Shown here: positions 37,749 to 46,823 of the stretch, piece after piece | Layout: every line of letters starts with the position of its first letter | How positions within the stretch are numbered: position 1 is the stretch's first letter | Assembly: GCF_002933275.1 (NCBI RefSeq) | Contig: NZ_PSSX01000005.1 | Coordinates: forward strand, 62,001-126,000 | From: Marinobacter maroccanus | Lineage (GTDB): Bacteria; Pseudomonadota; Gammaproteobacteria; Pseudomonadales; Oleiphilaceae | DNA: 64,000 nucleotides | Direction of reading: 5' to 3' | The notes under the pieces: model-generated | What the model was told of the DNA's origin: nothing | Database searches by the model: none | Seen by the model: the letters and a program-made list of their open reading frames with translations, nothing else | Made by a program: the position numbers and the translations under genes

Positions 37749-38791
37749 GCGCGGTGCAATCCGCCATAAGCTCGCTGGTTGAACGTCTCTGGTATGGCAG
37801 TAAACGGCCCCTGGGCTTTCTGGCACCGTTGTCCTGGTTGTACCGAAGCATCGCAGAGGCCCGTCGCCGTTCGGCCTGGGACGCAAGGGATGCCTCGCTT
37901 CCGGTTCCGGTGATTGTGGTTGGCAATATCACCGCTGGTGGAACCGGGAAGTCACCGCTTACCGCATGGCTGGTCTCTGAGCTGGCATCTGCTGGTTGGC
38001 GACCGGTCATCCTTAGCAGGGGGTATGGCGGTGACGCCGGCCAATACCCGCTGGAGGTCGCAGCACATACCAGCCCCGAAGAAGCCGGTGACGAGCCGGT
38101 GATGCTGGCACTCAGCACCGGTTGTCCGGTGGTTGTTGATCCCCGGCGTCGACGCGCCGCCGATTATGCTCTCGAGAATAACCTTGGTGATTTGCTGATC
38201 TGTGACGACGGTCTGCAGCATTACAAATTGCCCAGGGATCTCGAACTATCGGTATTTGATGGGCAGCGGGGCATCGGGAACGGCGCCCTGATTCCGGTCG
38301 GTCCCCTGCGAGAGCCGGTTTCGCGGCTCGCTTCTGTGGATTTTGTTATCGTAAATGGTAAGGAAATCTCGGAGCAGGCGCTTGAGAATTTTGCCGGCGT
38401 CGACCACCCGGCCATCTATTCCATGGTACTGGAACCCGCTAGCCTGGTTCACCTGAAATCCGGGGCGTCCAGGCCTGTCGGAGATCTCAACGGGAAGGCT
38501 GTGACGGCGGTGGCCGGGATCGGCAATCCGGCCCGGTTTTTCGATACACTCAGGGCGCTGGGCGCGGTTGTCACCGAGAGGGCTTTTCCGGATCATCACC
38601 GGTTCCGTCCAGAGGATCTGACAACCGATGCCGATGAATTGATTGTAATGACGGCAAAGGACGCGGTGAAATGCCGGGATTTCGCGCCCGACAATGCCTG
38701 GAGCCTGGTGGTTGAGGCCAGATTGCCGGAGCAGTTCCGAGATGCCTTTCTGGCCCGGGTTCGCCAGTGTGCCGAGCCGTTAACTTCGTGA
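37745..38791 (+). CDS. lpxK: Tetraacyldisaccharide 4'-kinase LpxK
   Basis: Phosphorylates the 4' position of the lipid A disaccharide. The 348-residue product has an N-terminal amphipathic anchor (FLAPLSWLYRSIAEARR), the P-loop GNITAGGTGKSPLTAWLVSE, SRGYGG, LLICDDGLQHYKL with the catalytic Asp-Asp, and HHRFRPEDL with MTAKDAVKC near the end. It is coupled to msbA, and the following genes continue LPS synthesis. Confidence 0.95.
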   Translation: MSAVQSAISSLVERLWYGSKRPLGFLAPLSWLYRSIAEARRRSAWDARDASLPVPVIVVGNITAGGTGKSPLTAWLVSELASAGWRPVILSRGYGGDAGQYPLEVAAHTSPEEAGDEPVMLALSTGCPVVVDPRRRRAADYALENNLGDLLICDDGLQHYKLPRDLELSVFDGQRGIGNGALIPVGPLREPVSRLASVDFVIVNGKEISEQALENFAGVDHPAIYSMVLEPASLVHLKSGASRPVGDLNGKAVTAVAGIGNPARFFDTLRALGAVVTERAFPDHHRFRPEDLTTDADELIVMTAKDAVKCRDFAPDNAWSLVVEARLPEQFRDAFLARVRQCAEPLTS

Positions 38792-38810
38792 TATCAAGTG
38801 AGTAAGAAAC

Positions 38811-38999
38811 ATGGATAAGAAACTGTTGGCGATGCTGGCCTGTCCGGTCTGCAAGGGCGATCTGAAACTCAATGAGGACAGAACCGAGCTGGTCTGTTAT
38901 CAGGACGCCATGGCGTTCCCGATCCGCGAGGGCATTCCTGTGATGTTGGCCACAGAGGCCAGGACCCTGTCCACCGATGAGCGTCTGCACAAGCGCTGA
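38811..38999 (+). CDS. Trm112 family protein (YcaR-like)
   Basis: Small zinc-ribbon-like protein of 62 residues with [10 protein letters not shown] and [18 protein letters not shown]. In this subfamily the zinc site is often incomplete, and here three cysteines are seen. It sits between lpxK and kdsB exactly as ycaR does in E. coli. In eukaryotes and archaea Trm112 activates methyltransferases; its bacterial role is not established. Confidence 0.93.
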   Translation: MDKKLLAMLACPVCKGDLKLNEDRTELVCYQDAMAFPIREGIPVMLATEARTLSTDERLHKR

Positions 39000-39026
39000 A
39001 CCCAAGTCCATCAGGGTAGTTACCTC

Positions 39027-39821
39027 ATGTCTTTTACCGTTGTGATCCCGGCCCGCTATGCCTCCAGTCGCCTGCCAGGCAAGCCGCTAGCGGAAATTGC
39101 CGGAAAGCCCATGATCCAGCACGTCTGCGAGCGTGCTGCGGAAAGCCGGGCAGATCGGGTGGTTGTGGCCACCGACGACGACCGAATCCGAACTGCGTGC
39201 GAAAGCTTTGGTGCCGAGGTGGTGATGACATCCCCGAATCATGCCAGTGGCACCGACCGACTCGAGGAGGTTGCAAGGGCGCTTGGGTTCGAGGCCGACC
39301 ACCGGGTGGTCAACGTGCAGGGTGACGAGCCCCTGATTCCGCCGGAACTGATCAATCAGGTGGCCGACAACCTGGAGCTGTATCCGGAAGCCGCCATTGC
39401 CACCCTGTGCGAGCGAATCCATGACCCTGAACAGGTCTTTAACCCCAATGTGGTTAAAGTGGTGTTTGATCACAAGGGGATGGCGCATTACTTCAGCCGG
39501 GCACCGATTCCGTGGGCAAGGGACCAGTGGCAGGAGGGCACGCCGCTTACCGGCGTCGACATATCCTTGCCTCACAATATCGGGTATTTCCGGCATATTG
39601 GTATCTACGGTTACCGCGCCTCTGTGCTTGGACAGTTTGTCAGCTGGGCGCCTGCCCCCACAGAGGTTACCGAATCACTGGAACAGTTGCGGGCGCTCTA
39701 CAACGGCGCCCGGATCCACGTGGATGTGGCTGCTGTGAACCCGCCGGGTGGTATTGACACCGAAGCTGATCTGCAACGGGTCCGCAACTGGCTGGAAAGG
39801 AGAGATATCGACAATGGCTGA
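39027..39821 (+). CDS. kdsB: 3-deoxy-manno-octulosonate cytidylyltransferase KdsB
   Basis: Activates Kdo as CMP-Kdo for LPS core synthesis. The 264-residue product has the nucleotide-binding [16 protein letters not shown], the catalytic-site [25 protein letters not shown], and [12 protein letters not shown]. The last bases overlap the start of the phosphatase gene by eight bases. Confidence 0.96.
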   Translation: MSFTVVIPARYASSRLPGKPLAEIAGKPMIQHVCERAAESRADRVVVATDDDRIRTACESFGAEVVMTSPNHASGTDRLEEVARALGFEADHRVVNVQGDEPLIPPELINQVADNLELYPEAAIATLCERIHDPEQVFNPNVVKVVFDHKGMAHYFSRAPIPWARDQWQEGTPLTGVDISLPHNIGYFRHIGIYGYRASVLGQFVSWAPAPTEVTESLEQLRALYNGARIHVDVAAVNPPGGIDTEADLQRVRNWLERRDIDNG

Positions 39822-40293
39822 ACCGGTAAAGGTACTTTTCGTTTGTCTGGGCAACATCTGTCGCTCGCCCAGTGCCGAAGGTGTATTTCGTTCCCTGGTG
39901 GAGCAGGCTGGCCTCGCGGATCAGGTTCACATCGACTCCTGTGGCACCGGCCACTGGCATATTGGCAAGAGCCCTGACACGCGCGCCCAGGAGGCTGCCC
40001 GGCGTCGGGGTATCGATATCAGCGGATTGCGGGCGCGCCAGTTCAGCCCCGAGGACCTGGATAACTTTGATTATGTGCTGGTAATGGATCGCCAGAACCT
40101 TGCTGATATCAAGGATGTCTGGCATCAGAATGGAGGTACCCGACCGGCACTGTTTCTGGAATACGGCAGTTCCAAGCATCAGGAAGTGCCAGACCCATAC
40201 TATGGCGGCGACGAAGGCTTTGAAACGGTTCTTGACCTGATTCACGAAGCCGGTGAGGGGCTGCTGGCTGATATCCGGGGGCGTCTGGCTTGA
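39814..40293 (+). CDS. Low-molecular-weight protein tyrosine phosphatase
   Basis: Phosphatase of 159 residues. The P-loop is complete: [17 protein letters not shown] (CX5R), and the acid residue is in [10 protein letters not shown]. It lies between kdsB and murB, overlapping both by a few bases, as in Pseudomonas. No capsule-type tyrosine kinase gene is in the window, so its substrate is not shown by context. The start at [11 protein letters not shown] was chosen over a longer frame inside kdsB. Confidence 0.92.
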   Translation: MAEPVKVLFVCLGNICRSPSAEGVFRSLVEQAGLADQVHIDSCGTGHWHIGKSPDTRAQEAARRRGIDISGLRARQFSPEDLDNFDYVLVMDRQNLADIKDVWHQNGGTRPALFLEYGSSKHQEVPDPYYGGDEGFETVLDLIHEAGEGLLADIRGRLA

Positions 40294-41336
40294 CTCGGCA
40301 TCCGGAGATCCGGGAAAACGTTGAGCTGGAGGCCCTGAATACCCTGCATGTGCCAGCCAGGGCACGCTTCTTTGTTGAGGTGCACAGCGCGGACGAGCTG
40401 GTCCGGTCCCTCGACTGGGCAGCGGCCGAAGACCATGAGGTTCTGATTCTCGGTGGTGGAAGTAATCTGGTGTTCGCAGGCGACTTCACCGGGCTTGTGG
40501 TTTGTTTGGCTATACGCGGACGTCGCTGGGAACATATTGAGGATCACCGCGCCACCTTGGTACTCGGCGCCGGTGAGAACTGGCACGAAGCCGTATTGTA
40601 TGCAGCCAGAGCCGGTTATCGGGGCATTGAAAATCTTGCCCTGATTCCCGGAACAGCCGGTGCGGCGCCGGTTCAGAATATCGGCGCCTACGGGGTGGAG
40701 TTATGCGATTGTCTGGAGTCGGTCACTGCGCTTGATCGCAAGACTGGCGAGCTGGTGCCTCTGAATAACGCCGAGTGCCGGTTTGCCTATCGCGACAGTT
40801 TGTTCAAACAGACTCCAGGGCGTTACGTGATTACGGAAATTCGCCTGGGCCTGTCTCGCTCACAGCCATTGGTGCTCGGGTATCGGGATCTTCAGGACTA
40901 TCTTGGTGATACACCGGAATCCGCTCTGGACCCAGTTCATGTGGCGGAGGCCGTGATGGCCATTCGGCGCCGTAAGCTTCCGGACCCGGACATCATTCCG
41001 AATGCCGGAAGTTTCTTCAAGAATCCGGTGGTGGATGGCGCTATCTTTGAATCCCTCAGGGAGCGGCACCCGGATATCGTGGGATATCCCCAGGAGCAGG
41101 GCGTCAAACTGGCCGCAGCCTGGTTGATCGATCAAAGTGGCTGGAAGGGGTTTCGGAATGCCCGGGTGGGTGTTCATAACCGGCAGGCACTGGTCCTGAT
41201 AAACCATTCTGGCGGCACCGGAGCCGACATACTCGAGCTTGCGGAGACGATTCGCAGGTCGGTGGCAGAGCGGTTCGGGGTCACGCTGGAAATGGAGCCG
41301 GGGATTGTTGGTGACTCCGGAAGAGGTAATCCCTGA
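40290..41336 (+). CDS. murB: UDP-N-acetylenolpyruvoylglucosamine reductase MurB
   Basis: FAD enzyme that makes UDP-MurNAc for peptidoglycan. The 348-residue product is a type I MurB: NTLHVPARARFFVEV, ILGGGSNLVFAGDF, NLALIPGTAGAAPVQNIGAYG, and the catalytic serine in NAGSFFKNPVV. The start is TTG overlapping the phosphatase stop (TTGA). It ends the envelope operon, followed by a hairpin. Confidence 0.95.
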   Translation: MTRHPEIRENVELEALNTLHVPARARFFVEVHSADELVRSLDWAAAEDHEVLILGGGSNLVFAGDFTGLVVCLAIRGRRWEHIEDHRATLVLGAGENWHEAVLYAARAGYRGIENLALIPGTAGAAPVQNIGAYGVELCDCLESVTALDRKTGELVPLNNAECRFAYRDSLFKQTPGRYVITEIRLGLSRSQPLVLGYRDLQDYLGDTPESALDPVHVAEAVMAIRRRKLPDPDIIPNAGSFFKNPVVDGAIFESLRERHPDIVGYPQEQGVKLAAAWLIDQSGWKGFRNARVGVHNRQALVLINHSGGTGADILELAETIRRSVAERFGVTLEMEPGIVGDSGRGNP

Positions 41337-41364
41337 CGGCACTGTGTTACTCAAGTGCCGTCAG
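41333..41364. terminator. Hairpin between murB and proS
   Basis: Perfect 11-base stem CTGACGGCACT/AGTGCCGTCAG with a ten-base loop, overlapping the murB stop codon. There is no clear T-run, so termination is likely but not certain. It lies 27 bases from the convergent proS stop. Confidence 0.65.
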
Positions 41365-41391
41365 GTGCGCCCGCCTGAGGTGGGCAGGGGA

Positions 41392-43125
41392 TCAAAGTCC
41401 TTTTCGGGGCGAGGCATTCACCAGGAATGGCAGCGCTTCGGCCACCGGCACATCCTGTTTTTCCGCATCCCGCCGGCCCTTGTATTCCAGGGTTCCTGCT
41501 GCCAGACCGCGCTCGGATACCACGAACCGGTGCGGGATACCGATCAGTTCCATATCGGCGAACTTCACGCCCGGGCGCTCTTTGCGGTCATCCAGAAGCA
41601 CGTCGTAGCCCGCCTGGCGAAGCTGCTCATAAAGCTTTTCGCCGGCTTCGGCAACCGTGGGAGACTTGTGGGCGTTAAGCGTGACGATGGCCACCTGGAA
41701 AGGCGCAATGGCGTCTGGCCAGATGATGCCGTTGTCGTCGTGGTTCTGTTCAATAGCTGCAGCAACAACCCGGGAAACGCCCAGGCCATAGCAACCCATC
41801 TCCATGATCACGGTTTTGCCATTTTCATCCAGAACAGTGGCGTTCATGGCGGTGCTGTACTTGTTCCCGAGCTTGAAGATATGGCCGACTTCAATACCGC
41901 GACGGATTTCCAGAGTGCCCTTGCCGTCCGGGCTCATGTCACCCTCGACAACGTTGCGCAGGTCCTCTACACGGTCAAGCGTTACATCTCTCTCCCAATT
42001 CACACCGGTCAGATGGAAACCTTCCCGGTTGGCGCCGCAGACAAAGTCCGCAAGGTGGGCTGCGCTGCGGTCGACAATGACCGGTACATTGAGTTTTACC
42101 GGTCCGATAGAACCGGCCTTGCACCCGACAGCCTGTTCGATTTCCTCATCGGTGGCCATGGTCAGAGGCTCGGCTAAGCCGGCCAGGTTTTCAGCCTTGA
42201 TTTCGTTAAGGCTATGATCACCACGCAGAACCAGTGCAACCAGGCCGGAGTTTCCGTCTTCATCCACTTCGGCCTTCACCAGCAGAGTCTTGACGGTGCG
42301 AGTGGCATCAATGCCCAGCAACGCTGATACGGCCTCGATGGTTTTCTGGTCCGGCGTGGCGACTTCCTTCATCTCCTCGGCCGGGGCAGGGCGATCTCCG
42401 ACGGGCGCTACCGCCTCAGCTTTCTCGATATTGGCCGCGTAATCGCTCTCTGTGCTGAAAACGATGTCGTCTTCGCCGGAGGATGCGAGTACATGGAACT
42501 CGTGGGAAGCGTTGCCGCCTATGGCGCCGGAATCCGCCTGTACTGCACGGTAATCCAGGCCGAACCGGTCGAAGATAGCGCAGTAGGTGCGGTGCATCAG
42601 CTCATAGGTTTCGTTCAGGGATTCTGCATTCAGGTGGAAGGAGTAGGCATCCTTCATAAGGAATTCCCGGGCCCGCATGACGCCGAACCGAGGGCGACGC
42701 TCGTCCCGGAATTTGGTCTGTACCTGGTAGAAATTGGCCGGCAGCTCCTTGTAGCTGCTCAGCTCGTTCCGGATCAGGTCGGTAATGACCTCTTCGTGGG
42801 TCGGACCGAAACAGAAATCCCGCCCGTGGCGGTCTTTCATTCGCAGCAATTCGCCGCCGTACTGAGTCCAGCGCCCGGATTCTTCCCAGAGTTCGGCCGG
42901 CTGAACCGCCGGCATCAATACTTCCTGAGCACCACTCTTGTCCATTTCTTCGCGAACAATCCGCTCAACCTTGCGCAGGGTGCGCAGGCCCATCGGCAAC
43001 CAGGTGTAAAGCCCGGCGGCCAGTTTGCGAATCATGCCGGCACGCAACATCAACTGGTGGCTGATGATCTCGGCGTCGGCGGGGGTCTCTTTCTGGGTGG
43101 CAATCAGGTAGCGGCTCGCTCGCAT
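41392..43125 (-). CDS. proS: Prolyl-tRNA synthetase
   Basis: Bacterial-type class II enzyme of 577 residues that charges tRNA-Pro. Motif 1 region [20 protein letters not shown], motif 2 [20 protein letters not shown], motif 3 [17 protein letters not shown]. Between motifs 2 and 3 lies the INS editing domain (about 225-400), which removes mischarged Ala. The C-terminal anticodon-binding domain has [20 protein letters not shown]. Confidence 0.97.
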   Translation of the reverse strand: MRASRYLIATQKETPADAEIISHQLMLRAGMIRKLAAGLYTWLPMGLRTLRKVERIVREEMDKSGAQEVLMPAVQPAELWEESGRWTQYGGELLRMKDRHGRDFCFGPTHEEVITDLIRNELSSYKELPANFYQVQTKFRDERRPRFGVMRAREFLMKDAYSFHLNAESLNETYELMHRTYCAIFDRFGLDYRAVQADSGAIGGNASHEFHVLASSGEDDIVFSTESDYAANIEKAEAVAPVGDRPAPAEEMKEVATPDQKTIEAVSALLGIDATRTVKTLLVKAEVDEDGNSGLVALVLRGDHSLNEIKAENLAGLAEPLTMATDEEIEQAVGCKAGSIGPVKLNVPVIVDRSAAHLADFVCGANREGFHLTGVNWERDVTLDRVEDLRNVVEGDMSPDGKGTLEIRRGIEVGHIFKLGNKYSTAMNATVLDENGKTVIMEMGCYGLGVSRVVAAAIEQNHDDNGIIWPDAIAPFQVAIVTLNAHKSPTVAEAGEKLYEQLRQAGYDVLLDDRKERPGVKFADMELIGIPHRFVVSERGLAAGTLEYKGRRDAEKQDVPVAEALPFLVNASPRKGL

Positions 43126-43249
43126 CGTGTCTTCCGTTTGTAATAAATCTGAAGTGTTAGACTAATGGACAGGCGGCGGTTGGCCCGCCGAAGCCTTTAT
43201 TTGTCGTAAAGTGGCCATTATTGTACGGAGCCTGTTGCACAAGGTACAG

Positions 43250-43867
43250 ATGATGACCGACGAATCTATTGATGTGGCCCCGCGGCGCCGGCCGGTTCAG
43301 GCGCGCAGCCGGGAGCGCGTCAACACAATCCTACGCCACGCCGCCGCCGTGTTTCACGAGACCGGCGTCGAGGCTGTCAGCATGTCAGCCATTGCCCGGC
43401 AGTCGGGAATGTCCCTGGCCTCCCTGTATCGGTATTTTCCCAACAAGGCGGCCATCGTTCATGCCATCGCAGAACAGCATGTAGAGAAGATGGAGCGTGC
43501 TCTCAGGGAGCGTTTACTGGAACTGAGTCTGGTTGATGCGGTGGACGTTCTTATTGATCAGTTCTATGAGTTTTACCGCAATGAGCCTGCCTATTCGGCT
43601 ATCTGGAGCGGTGTGGAGGCCATGCCGGAACTCCGGGAGCTGGACCTGAGAGAGCTCTATACCAACGCCCGCGACCTGGACGAGAAGCTCAAGGAGGAAT
43701 GCCCTCAGATTCCGGATGACCGGCGCTGGACAGCAAGCCTGCTGCTGCCACGGTCTGCGGGCACTGTGCTGCGGCTGGCAGTGACCCTTCCGGAGGCCCA
43801 GGGCCGGCAACTGGTGGAGGAGCTCAAGTGCATGGCCCGGGCTTACGTTCGCGAGCTTATAGTCTGA
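43250..43867 (+). CDS. TetR-family transcriptional regulator
   Basis: Regulator of 205 residues with a standard N-terminal helix-turn-helix: VNTILRHAAAVFHETGVEAV, MSAIARQSGMSLASLYRYFP. The C-terminal ligand domain (residues 85-200) is not recognisable as a known type. AAGG precedes tandem ATG codons at 43250 and 43253. The gene is divergent from proS across 124 bases and ends one base before the convergent Lrp/AsnC gene, so its target is not evident. Confidence 0.9.
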   Translation: MMTDESIDVAPRRRPVQARSRERVNTILRHAAAVFHETGVEAVSMSAIARQSGMSLASLYRYFPNKAAIVHAIAEQHVEKMERALRERLLELSLVDAVDVLIDQFYEFYRNEPAYSAIWSGVEAMPELRELDLRELYTNARDLDEKLKEECPQIPDDRRWTASLLLPRSAGTVLRLAVTLPEAQGRQLVEELKCMARAYVRELIV

Positions 43868-43868
43868 A

Positions 43869-44366
43869 TCAGGAAAGATAACCCAGGGGCAGGGCGGTAC
43901 TGTCGATCACTCTGCGGAGGGCAAAGCTGGAATGTACCCCGCTGACCCCCTGAATTCGGGTAATACGGTTCAACAGGAAATGGTGGTAGTGGTCCATGTC
44001 GGGTACCACCACCTTGAGCATGTAATCGGCGTCCTGGCCGGTGATCAGGTAGCACTCCTGCACTTCTGGGTATTCGGCCACCTGCTCTTCAAAAGCCGCG
44101 AATCGCTCTGGCGTATGCCGGTCCATCCCAATCAGTATGATTGCCGTCAGGGACAGGCCAAGCTTCTTGTGATCCAGAATGGTGACGGTTTTGATAATAA
44201 TACCGGCATCCTCAAGGGCCCTCACACGGCGCAGGCAGGGTGAAGGTGACAGCCCGACTTTTTCTGCCAGTTCCTGGTTGGTCAGGGAGCCATCCTGCTG
44301 GATATGTTCGAGGATCCGGCGGTCCATCTTGTCAATTTTGACGAGGGTTTTCTGATTTGCGGTCAT
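43869..44366 (-). CDS. Lrp/AsnC-family transcriptional regulator
   Basis: Feast/famine regulator of 165 residues: winged helix-turn-helix (DRRILEHIQQDGSLTNQELA, VGLSPSPCLRRVRALEDAG) and a RAM ligand-binding domain (EVQECYLITGQDADYMLKVV). It differs enough from E. coli Lrp that the name lrp is not justified. It is divergent from leuA across 145 A/T-rich bases, so control of leucine synthesis is a reasonable inference. Confidence 0.92.
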   Translation of the reverse strand: MTANQKTLVKIDKMDRRILEHIQQDGSLTNQELAEKVGLSPSPCLRRVRALEDAGIIIKTVTILDHKKLGLSLTAIILIGMDRHTPERFAAFEEQVAEYPEVQECYLITGQDADYMLKVVVPDMDHYHHFLLNRITRIQGVSGVHSSFALRRVIDSTALPLGYLS

Positions 44367-44383
44367 AAAATTCTACGGAACCT

Positions 44384-44418
44384 TGTTATTTGGCAATTTA
44401 TGGATTAAAAAATACGCT
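44384..44418 (+). promoter_or_regulatory. Candidate leuA promoter region
   Basis: Two overlapping possibilities: TTGTTA, 17 bases, TAAAAA (44384-44412), or TTGGCA, 17 bases, TACGCT (44390-44418). The region is clearly A/T-rich compared with its surroundings, as expected for an Lrp-type control region shared with the divergent regulator. Confidence 0.4.
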
Positions 44419-44511
44419 TTCCCACCAAAGTTCGCAATCAAATACCAGCTTTACCGCGTTAACCTGTACACACTGAAAATTTCATTCCCGAAACCGCAAG
44501 GAATTACACGC

Positions 44512-46206
44512 ATGGCTTTCGATCATCGCAAATACGTTGCGTTCAAACCTGTTGCCAAAACCGACCGTCGCTGGCCGGACAAGGTCATCGAGAAGGCGCC
44601 GACCTGGTGTGCGGTTGACCTTCGGGATGGCAACCAGGCGCTGGTGAAGCCCATGTCTGTCGCCCAGAAAACGCGGATGTTCGAGTTGCTGGTCAAGCTG
44701 GGCTTCAAGGAAATCGAGATTGGCTTTCCCGCTGCCAGCCAGCCGGATTTCGACTTCTGCCGCAAGCTGATTGAAGAAAACCGCATTCCCGAGGATGTGA
44801 AGATCCAGGTGCTGACCCAGGCTCGTCCTGAACTGATCGAGCGCACTTACGAAGCACTGGCCGGCGCCCGCAAGGCGATCGTCCATGTCTACAACTCCAC
44901 GTCCACGGTTCAGCGGGAGCAGGTGTTTGGCCTGGATCGGGATGGCATCAGGGATATTGCCGTCAATGGTGCAAAGCTGGTTCGTGACATTGCTGCCCGT
45001 CACCCGGAAACCGAGTGGACCTTCCAGTACTCACCAGAAAGTTTTACCGGTACAGAGCTGGATTTTGCCGCGGAAGTGATCGATGCGGTGAGTGAGGTCT
45101 GGCGCCCGGAAGAGGGACAGCCGATGATTATCAACCTGCCGGCCACCGTTGAAATGGCGACACCGAATGTCTTCGCCGACCAGATCGAATGGATCTGCGA
45201 CAACATCAAGCGCCGGGAGCATATCAGTATCAGCGTGCACACCCACAACGATCGTGGCTGCGCCGTGGCCGCCGCCGAACTGGCGGTGATGGCAGGAGCG
45301 GACCGGGTCGAGGGTACCCTGATGGGTAACGGCGAGCGCACCGGCAACATGGACCTGGTGACCATGGCCATGAACCTCTATTCCCAGGGCATTGATCCGA
45401 CACTGGATCTGTCAGGCATGGCAGAGATCACCGAGGTGGTTGAGGCCTGTACCGAGATTTCCACTCACCCGCGTCATCCCTACGCCGGCGAACTGGTCTT
45501 CACCGCCTTCTCCGGCAGCCATCAGGACGCCATCCGCAAGTGCCTGGCGCGCCGCAAGGAAGGGGAGGCCTGGAATGTCGCTTACCTGCCCATCGATCCG
45601 TTTGATGTCGGCCGCCGGTATGAGGAAGTGGTGCGCATCAACAGTCAGTCTGGCAAAGGCGGTGTGGCTTATGTGCTGGAGCGGGATTACAACATCAGCC
45701 TGCCGCGCTGGCTGCAGATCGAGTTCAGCAAGGTGGTTCAGAGAGAAGCGGAAACCAACGGCGGCGAGATTGATTCACTGACCATTCACCGCCTGTTCGA
45801 GGATCGCTATCTGAAAGTCCACGCCGACTGGGCTCTGCGCTCCTACGACCTGCATCGGGACGAAGAGGGCGTTCACGCCGAGGTGTCGGTGGGCCGTGAG
45901 GCTTCTCCAGTGCGCCTGGATGGTCATGGATTGGGCGCTGTTGAGGCGGTATCAGAGGCGCTGGAGAAGCGTTTTGGCGTAGCCATCGCGGTAGAGGCTT
46001 ACGACGAGTTTGCCCTGGGTGAGGGCACTAATGCCAACGCACTGGCCTGTATTCGCTTGACCGCAAGCGGTATGCATTGCAGTGCGGCGGCTCTTGCTGA
46101 GGACACCACGTCTGCCACCCTGCAGGCACTGTTTTCTGCGGTAGCTCAGGCGGTGGGTGTTGAAATGCCCAGGAAAGAAAAGGAGGCTGAAGCGGCGGGT
46201 GCGTGA
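44512..46206 (+). CDS. leuA: 2-isopropylmalate synthase, long (LeuA2-like) type
   Basis: First committed step of leucine synthesis: condenses acetyl-CoA with 2-oxoisovalerate. The 564-residue product has the TIM-barrel signature WCAVDLRDGNQALVKPMS, the metal-binding HTHNDRGCAVAAAELAVMAG, and a C-terminal regulatory domain (from about 430) for leucine feedback. The N-terminal extension before the barrel (YVAFKPVAKTDRRWPDKVIE) marks the longer type seen in actinobacteria and many proteobacteria, unlike E. coli LeuA. AAGGAATT precedes the chosen ATG; 43 upstream in-frame codons overlap the promoter region. Confidence 0.94.
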   Translation: MAFDHRKYVAFKPVAKTDRRWPDKVIEKAPTWCAVDLRDGNQALVKPMSVAQKTRMFELLVKLGFKEIEIGFPAASQPDFDFCRKLIEENRIPEDVKIQVLTQARPELIERTYEALAGARKAIVHVYNSTSTVQREQVFGLDRDGIRDIAVNGAKLVRDIAARHPETEWTFQYSPESFTGTELDFAAEVIDAVSEVWRPEEGQPMIINLPATVEMATPNVFADQIEWICDNIKRREHISISVHTHNDRGCAVAAAELAVMAGADRVEGTLMGNGERTGNMDLVTMAMNLYSQGIDPTLDLSGMAEITEVVEACTEISTHPRHPYAGELVFTAFSGSHQDAIRKCLARRKEGEAWNVAYLPIDPFDVGRRYEEVVRINSQSGKGGVAYVLERDYNISLPRWLQIEFSKVVQREAETNGGEIDSLTIHRLFEDRYLKVHADWALRSYDLHRDEEGVHAEVSVGREASPVRLDGHGLGAVEAVSEALEKRFGVAIAVEAYDEFALGEGTNANALACIRLTASGMHCSAAALAEDTTSATLQALFSAVAQAVGVEMPRKEKEAEAAGA

Positions 46207-46226
46207 TAGCGCACTGCCGTGACGAC

Positions 46227-46259
46227 ACAAGCCGGCACGAGTGCCGGCTTGTTGGTTTT
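46227..46259 (+). terminator. Terminator of leuA
   Basis: Stem of 11-12 bases (ACAAGCCGGCAC/GTGCCGGCTTGT) with a tight loop followed by GTTGGTTTT, 20 bases after the leuA stop. Confidence 0.82.
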
Positions 46260-46297
46260 CCGATGCCCGTGAGGGGCAAAGGACGGAACGTAGGCCC

Positions 46298-46507
46298 TTA
46301 GACCGGGGTAACGTTTTCCGCCTGCGGGCCTTTCGGGCCCTGTGTTACGGTGAACTGTACCTGCTGGCCTTCGGTCAGGGTACGGAAACCGCTTGCGTTG
46401 ATTGCGCTGTAGTGAACAAACACGTCGCTGCCACCGTCCTGAGCGATGAAGCCAAAGCCTTTGGACTCGTTAAACCACTTAACGTGGCCGGTTTTAGTAT
46501 CGGACAT
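46298..46507 (-). CDS. CspA-family cold-shock protein
   Basis: 69-residue single-domain RNA chaperone: [20 protein letters not shown] (RNP1), DVFVHYSAI (RNP2), and [14 protein letters not shown] at the end. It is the classic short form, unlike the extended cspD at 19351-19662. AGGAAAG precedes the ATG. Its message has a long leader of about 160 bases. Confidence 0.95.
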   Translation of the reverse strand: MSDTKTGHVKWFNESKGFGFIAQDGGSDVFVHYSAINASGFRTLTEGQQVQFTVTQGPKGPQAENVTPV

Positions 46508-46667
46508 TGATCTTTCCTGTCTTTCTGTAATTTGCCCTCACGGGACCTTCAAAATTCCACATGGAATCGTTGCTGAGAAATCCAGAGAGTACTGAGGAAG
46601 GGGCAACGAAGAGCACTGCGGCAGGACGTTGAAACGCATTCACCAAATACCGCTGTATTTTCACAGC
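46508..46667 (-). promoter_or_regulatory. Long 5' leader of the cold-shock gene
   Basis: About 160 untranslated bases lie between the expected start of transcription and the ATG. Cold-shock mRNAs of the cspA type have such leaders, which refold with temperature. The leader includes short complementary tracts (for example TTCCATGTGGAA near 46550-46562). I did not find a convincing match to the E. coli cold box. Confidence 0.5.
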
Positions 46668-46673
46668 AATTTC

Positions 46674-46701
46674 AGTATAGACCGACTTTGGGGGGCGTCA
46701 A
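46674..46701 (-). promoter_or_regulatory. Strong sigma-70 promoter of the cold-shock gene
   Basis: Minus strand TTGACG, 16-base spacer, TATACT: five of six bases match consensus in each box. It is the best promoter match in the window and lies 167 bases before the start codon. Confidence 0.82.
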
Positions 46702-46769
46702 CGAAATTTTCGCACCTTTTATGCAGGTTTTAATCCGGGCAAAAACAACGGGTTGGGATTCGGTTGAAC

Positions 46770-46806
46770 AAAAAATGCCCGCTCCCCGTTAACCGGGGGC
46801 GGGCAT
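46770..46806 (-). terminator. Terminator of the propionyl-CoA synthetase gene
   Basis: On the minus strand a 14-16 base stem beginning ATGCCCGCCCCCGG (one G-T pair, one mismatch) is followed by six T, 18 bases after the stop codon. Confidence 0.9.
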
Positions 46807-46823
46807 GTGTCGGAGCTCCGCGG

